A stretch of 63,111 nucleotides of DNA. Source: CAZNPU01 sp964575335 (GTDB lineage: Bacteria; Planctomycetota; Phycisphaerae; Phycisphaerales; SM1A02). Positions 62,105 to 63,111 of this stretch are shown here, piece by piece. Position numbers and translations under genes: made by a program. The DNA lies in assembly GCA_964575335.1 (NCBI GenBank), contig CAZNPU010000017.1:1-63111 (forward strand), in the 5' to 3' direction. Each line of letters begins with the position of its first letter. The first letter of the stretch is position 1. Below the pieces are notes generated by a model, which saw nothing but the letters and a program-made list of their open reading frames with translations, had not been told where the DNA came from and ran no database searches.

Positions 62105-63111
62105 TCACCGCCTGCCCTGTTGTTGCTGCCGCCGCTGTTCAGCCTCGACAGCCCGGCGGAACTCTGCTTCGATCAGTTCTGCTATCCGGCGAAGCGTCGC
62201 GTCATCGCCGCGCTTGGCCGCGTCAAGCATCGGGTCGCTCGGCCCTTCAAGGTGATAGATCAGGTAGGCCAGCTTCACCAGGCGGTGCTCGCTCTGTCGC
62301 GCCATTGCGATGACCGTCGCAAGCTGCCGGGCCTGCGGCCCTCTGGGCATGACGCTCAGAATCCACGCTTGTGAGGGGCCGTCGAGGCGGCTGAAGGCTT
62401 CTTCGAATGCGATTCTCGCAGCGATGAGCAGTTCCTGCATCTCAGCCGACACCTCGCCGGATGCAGTCTGCGCAGCAAGCACGTTGCTCAACAGCGCCAT
62501 GCGCGTCAATGTCTCGGGTTGCGCCGGATTGGAAAGCATGGCGATGGTCTGTTCCATCCACTGCGGCGTCACGCGCGCGCCGTCGACGCGCAACACCGGC
62601 CCGTCCGTATCACGCCCATAGAGCCGCGGCTCAGCGACGCCGAAGCCGGTTAGGCCAAAATTGATCAAAGCGCGAACACGGATCATCGTGCCGTCAACCG
62701 CCACCAGATTGAGCATGTCGCCCGCCAGATGGTGCCGCAGATCGACCGTCACCACGACCGATTCATTGGGCTGGAGCCGAAGCCGCCGCCCGACATCCAC
62801 GACAAATGGGCGGATGGGGGGCAGCTCAAGCTGGCTGGCGCTGCGGAAAGCCGGCACAAGCAGCACCTGCGGTCGAATCGGCCCGTTCGGGTCCAGCGCC
62901 AGCGTGAATGCAGAATTGTTGGTGATCTCAATATCCACCAGCACCGGCTCATACGCTTGATAATTGAGCTTCCTCGGCGTGACGCGCAGGCTCAAGGCCA
63001 TTGCCGGCTCTTTGGGATACCGGTCCAATGCTGCGGGAATAGACGTGATGAGCTGCTCCAGGCGCGTCGCTTCATCGCTCAGCGGTACGCGCCGGCCGAG
63101 CAGCTCAGCCA
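62105..63111 (-). CDS. Unknown protein, N-terminal part outside the window
   Basis: The frame is open from the window edge to TGA 62105, at least 335 codons, so the 5' end is missing. Visible features: SLRVTPRKLNYQAYEPVLVD and IEITNNSAFTLALDPNGPIR, a beta-rich segment like extracytoplasmic immunoglobulin-type folds; then a helical half (LTRMALLSNVLAAQ; EELLIAAR-like helices; RIAELIEAEFRRAVEAEQRR) ending with a Gln-rich tail. Not recognised. It precedes the flippase-like gene by four bases and is likely membrane- or envelope-linked by association only. Confidence 0.75.
   Translation of the reverse strand, partial: AELLGRRVPLSDEATRLEQLITSIPAALDRYPKEPAMALSLRVTPRKLNYQAYEPVLVDIEITNNSAFTLALDPNGPIRPQVLLVPAFRSASQLELPPIRPFVVDVGRRLRLQPNESVVVTVDLRHHLAGDMLNLVAVDGTMIRVRALINFGLTGFGVAEPRLYGRDTDGPVLRVDGARVTPQWMEQTIAMLSNPAQPETLTRMALLSNVLAAQTASGEVSAEMQELLIAARIAFEEAFSRLDGPSQAWILSVMPRGPQARQLATVIAMARQSEHRLVKLAYLIYHLEGPSDPMLDAAKRGDDATLRRIAELIEAEFRRAVEAEQRRQQQQGRR

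Overview
This 63.1-kb window has moderately high GC, is gene-dense, and carries about 50 protein-coding genes on both strands. I see no rRNA, tRNA, CRISPR array or insertion sequence. The gene set suggests a planctomycete, most likely of the flagellated Phycisphaerae type. The clues are a cytochrome c/copper-monooxygenase/TPR fusion, a DUF4953-type zinc protease, an AT-hook plus winged-helix nucleoid protein, a LURP-one-like membrane protein, a FabZ-ACP-FabZ trio, a very long FliD, and many short monocistronic units. The taxon is an inference, because no ribosomal gene is present to confirm it.

Layout. 1-7.2 kb: end of an FKBP isomerase, an M3 peptidase, an overlapping small-protein/nucleotidyltransferase pair, the 818-residue cytochrome/PHM/TPR protein and a methyltransferase. 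7.2-13.2 kb: surface polysaccharide genes (GDP-fucose synthase, GDP-mannose dehydratase, a GT2 glycosyltransferase, Wzt and Wzm exporter subunits). 13.3-17.4 kb: flagellar fliS, fliD and a small unknown gene. 17.7-28.3 kb: chromosome-maintenance genes with two parS-like sites directly upstream of parB, then a histidine kinase, an orphan ABC ATPase, a DciA-like DUF721 protein, mnmE and yidC. 28.4-34 kb: phosphoesterase, hybrid sensor kinase and dihydrolipoyl dehydrogenase. 34.2-46.2 kb: mixed housekeeping (DinB-like, methyltransferase, cyclophilin, queF/rdgB operon with a frameshifted membrane gene between them, TPR lipoprotein, endonuclease IV, large zinc protease, Na/Ca exchanger, ThpR). 46.3-53.8 kb: HU, 2-hydroxyacid dehydrogenase, tryptophanase-like lyase, enolase, dnaN, and atpD as an isolated transcription unit. 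54.1-57.8 kb: LURP-one protein, FabZ-ACP-FabZ and coaD. 57.9-63.1 kb: MmgE/PrpD, a two-domain SRPBCC protein, a flippase-like membrane protein and a truncated unknown.

How parts work together. GMD and GDP-fucose synthase make GDP-L-fucose, which could feed the glycan exported by Wzm/Wzt. FliS and FliD act at the filament tip. The combination of parB/parS, mnmE, yidC, a DUF721 protein and dnaN with two DnaA-box-like 9-mers upstream resembles the set of genes often found near bacterial replication origins. Here they are dispersed, and parA, mnmG, rnpA and dnaA are absent from the window.

The non-coding observations most worth checking are: a stand-alone atpD unit with its own promoter, leader hairpins and terminator; a minus-strand structured and terminator-rich stretch plus a G-quadruplex motif between fabZ and coaD; a second, stronger G-quadruplex motif upstream of the SRPBCC gene; and a recurrent leaderless-type start arrangement (a -10 hexamer 8-10 bases before the start codon, no Shine-Dalgarno).
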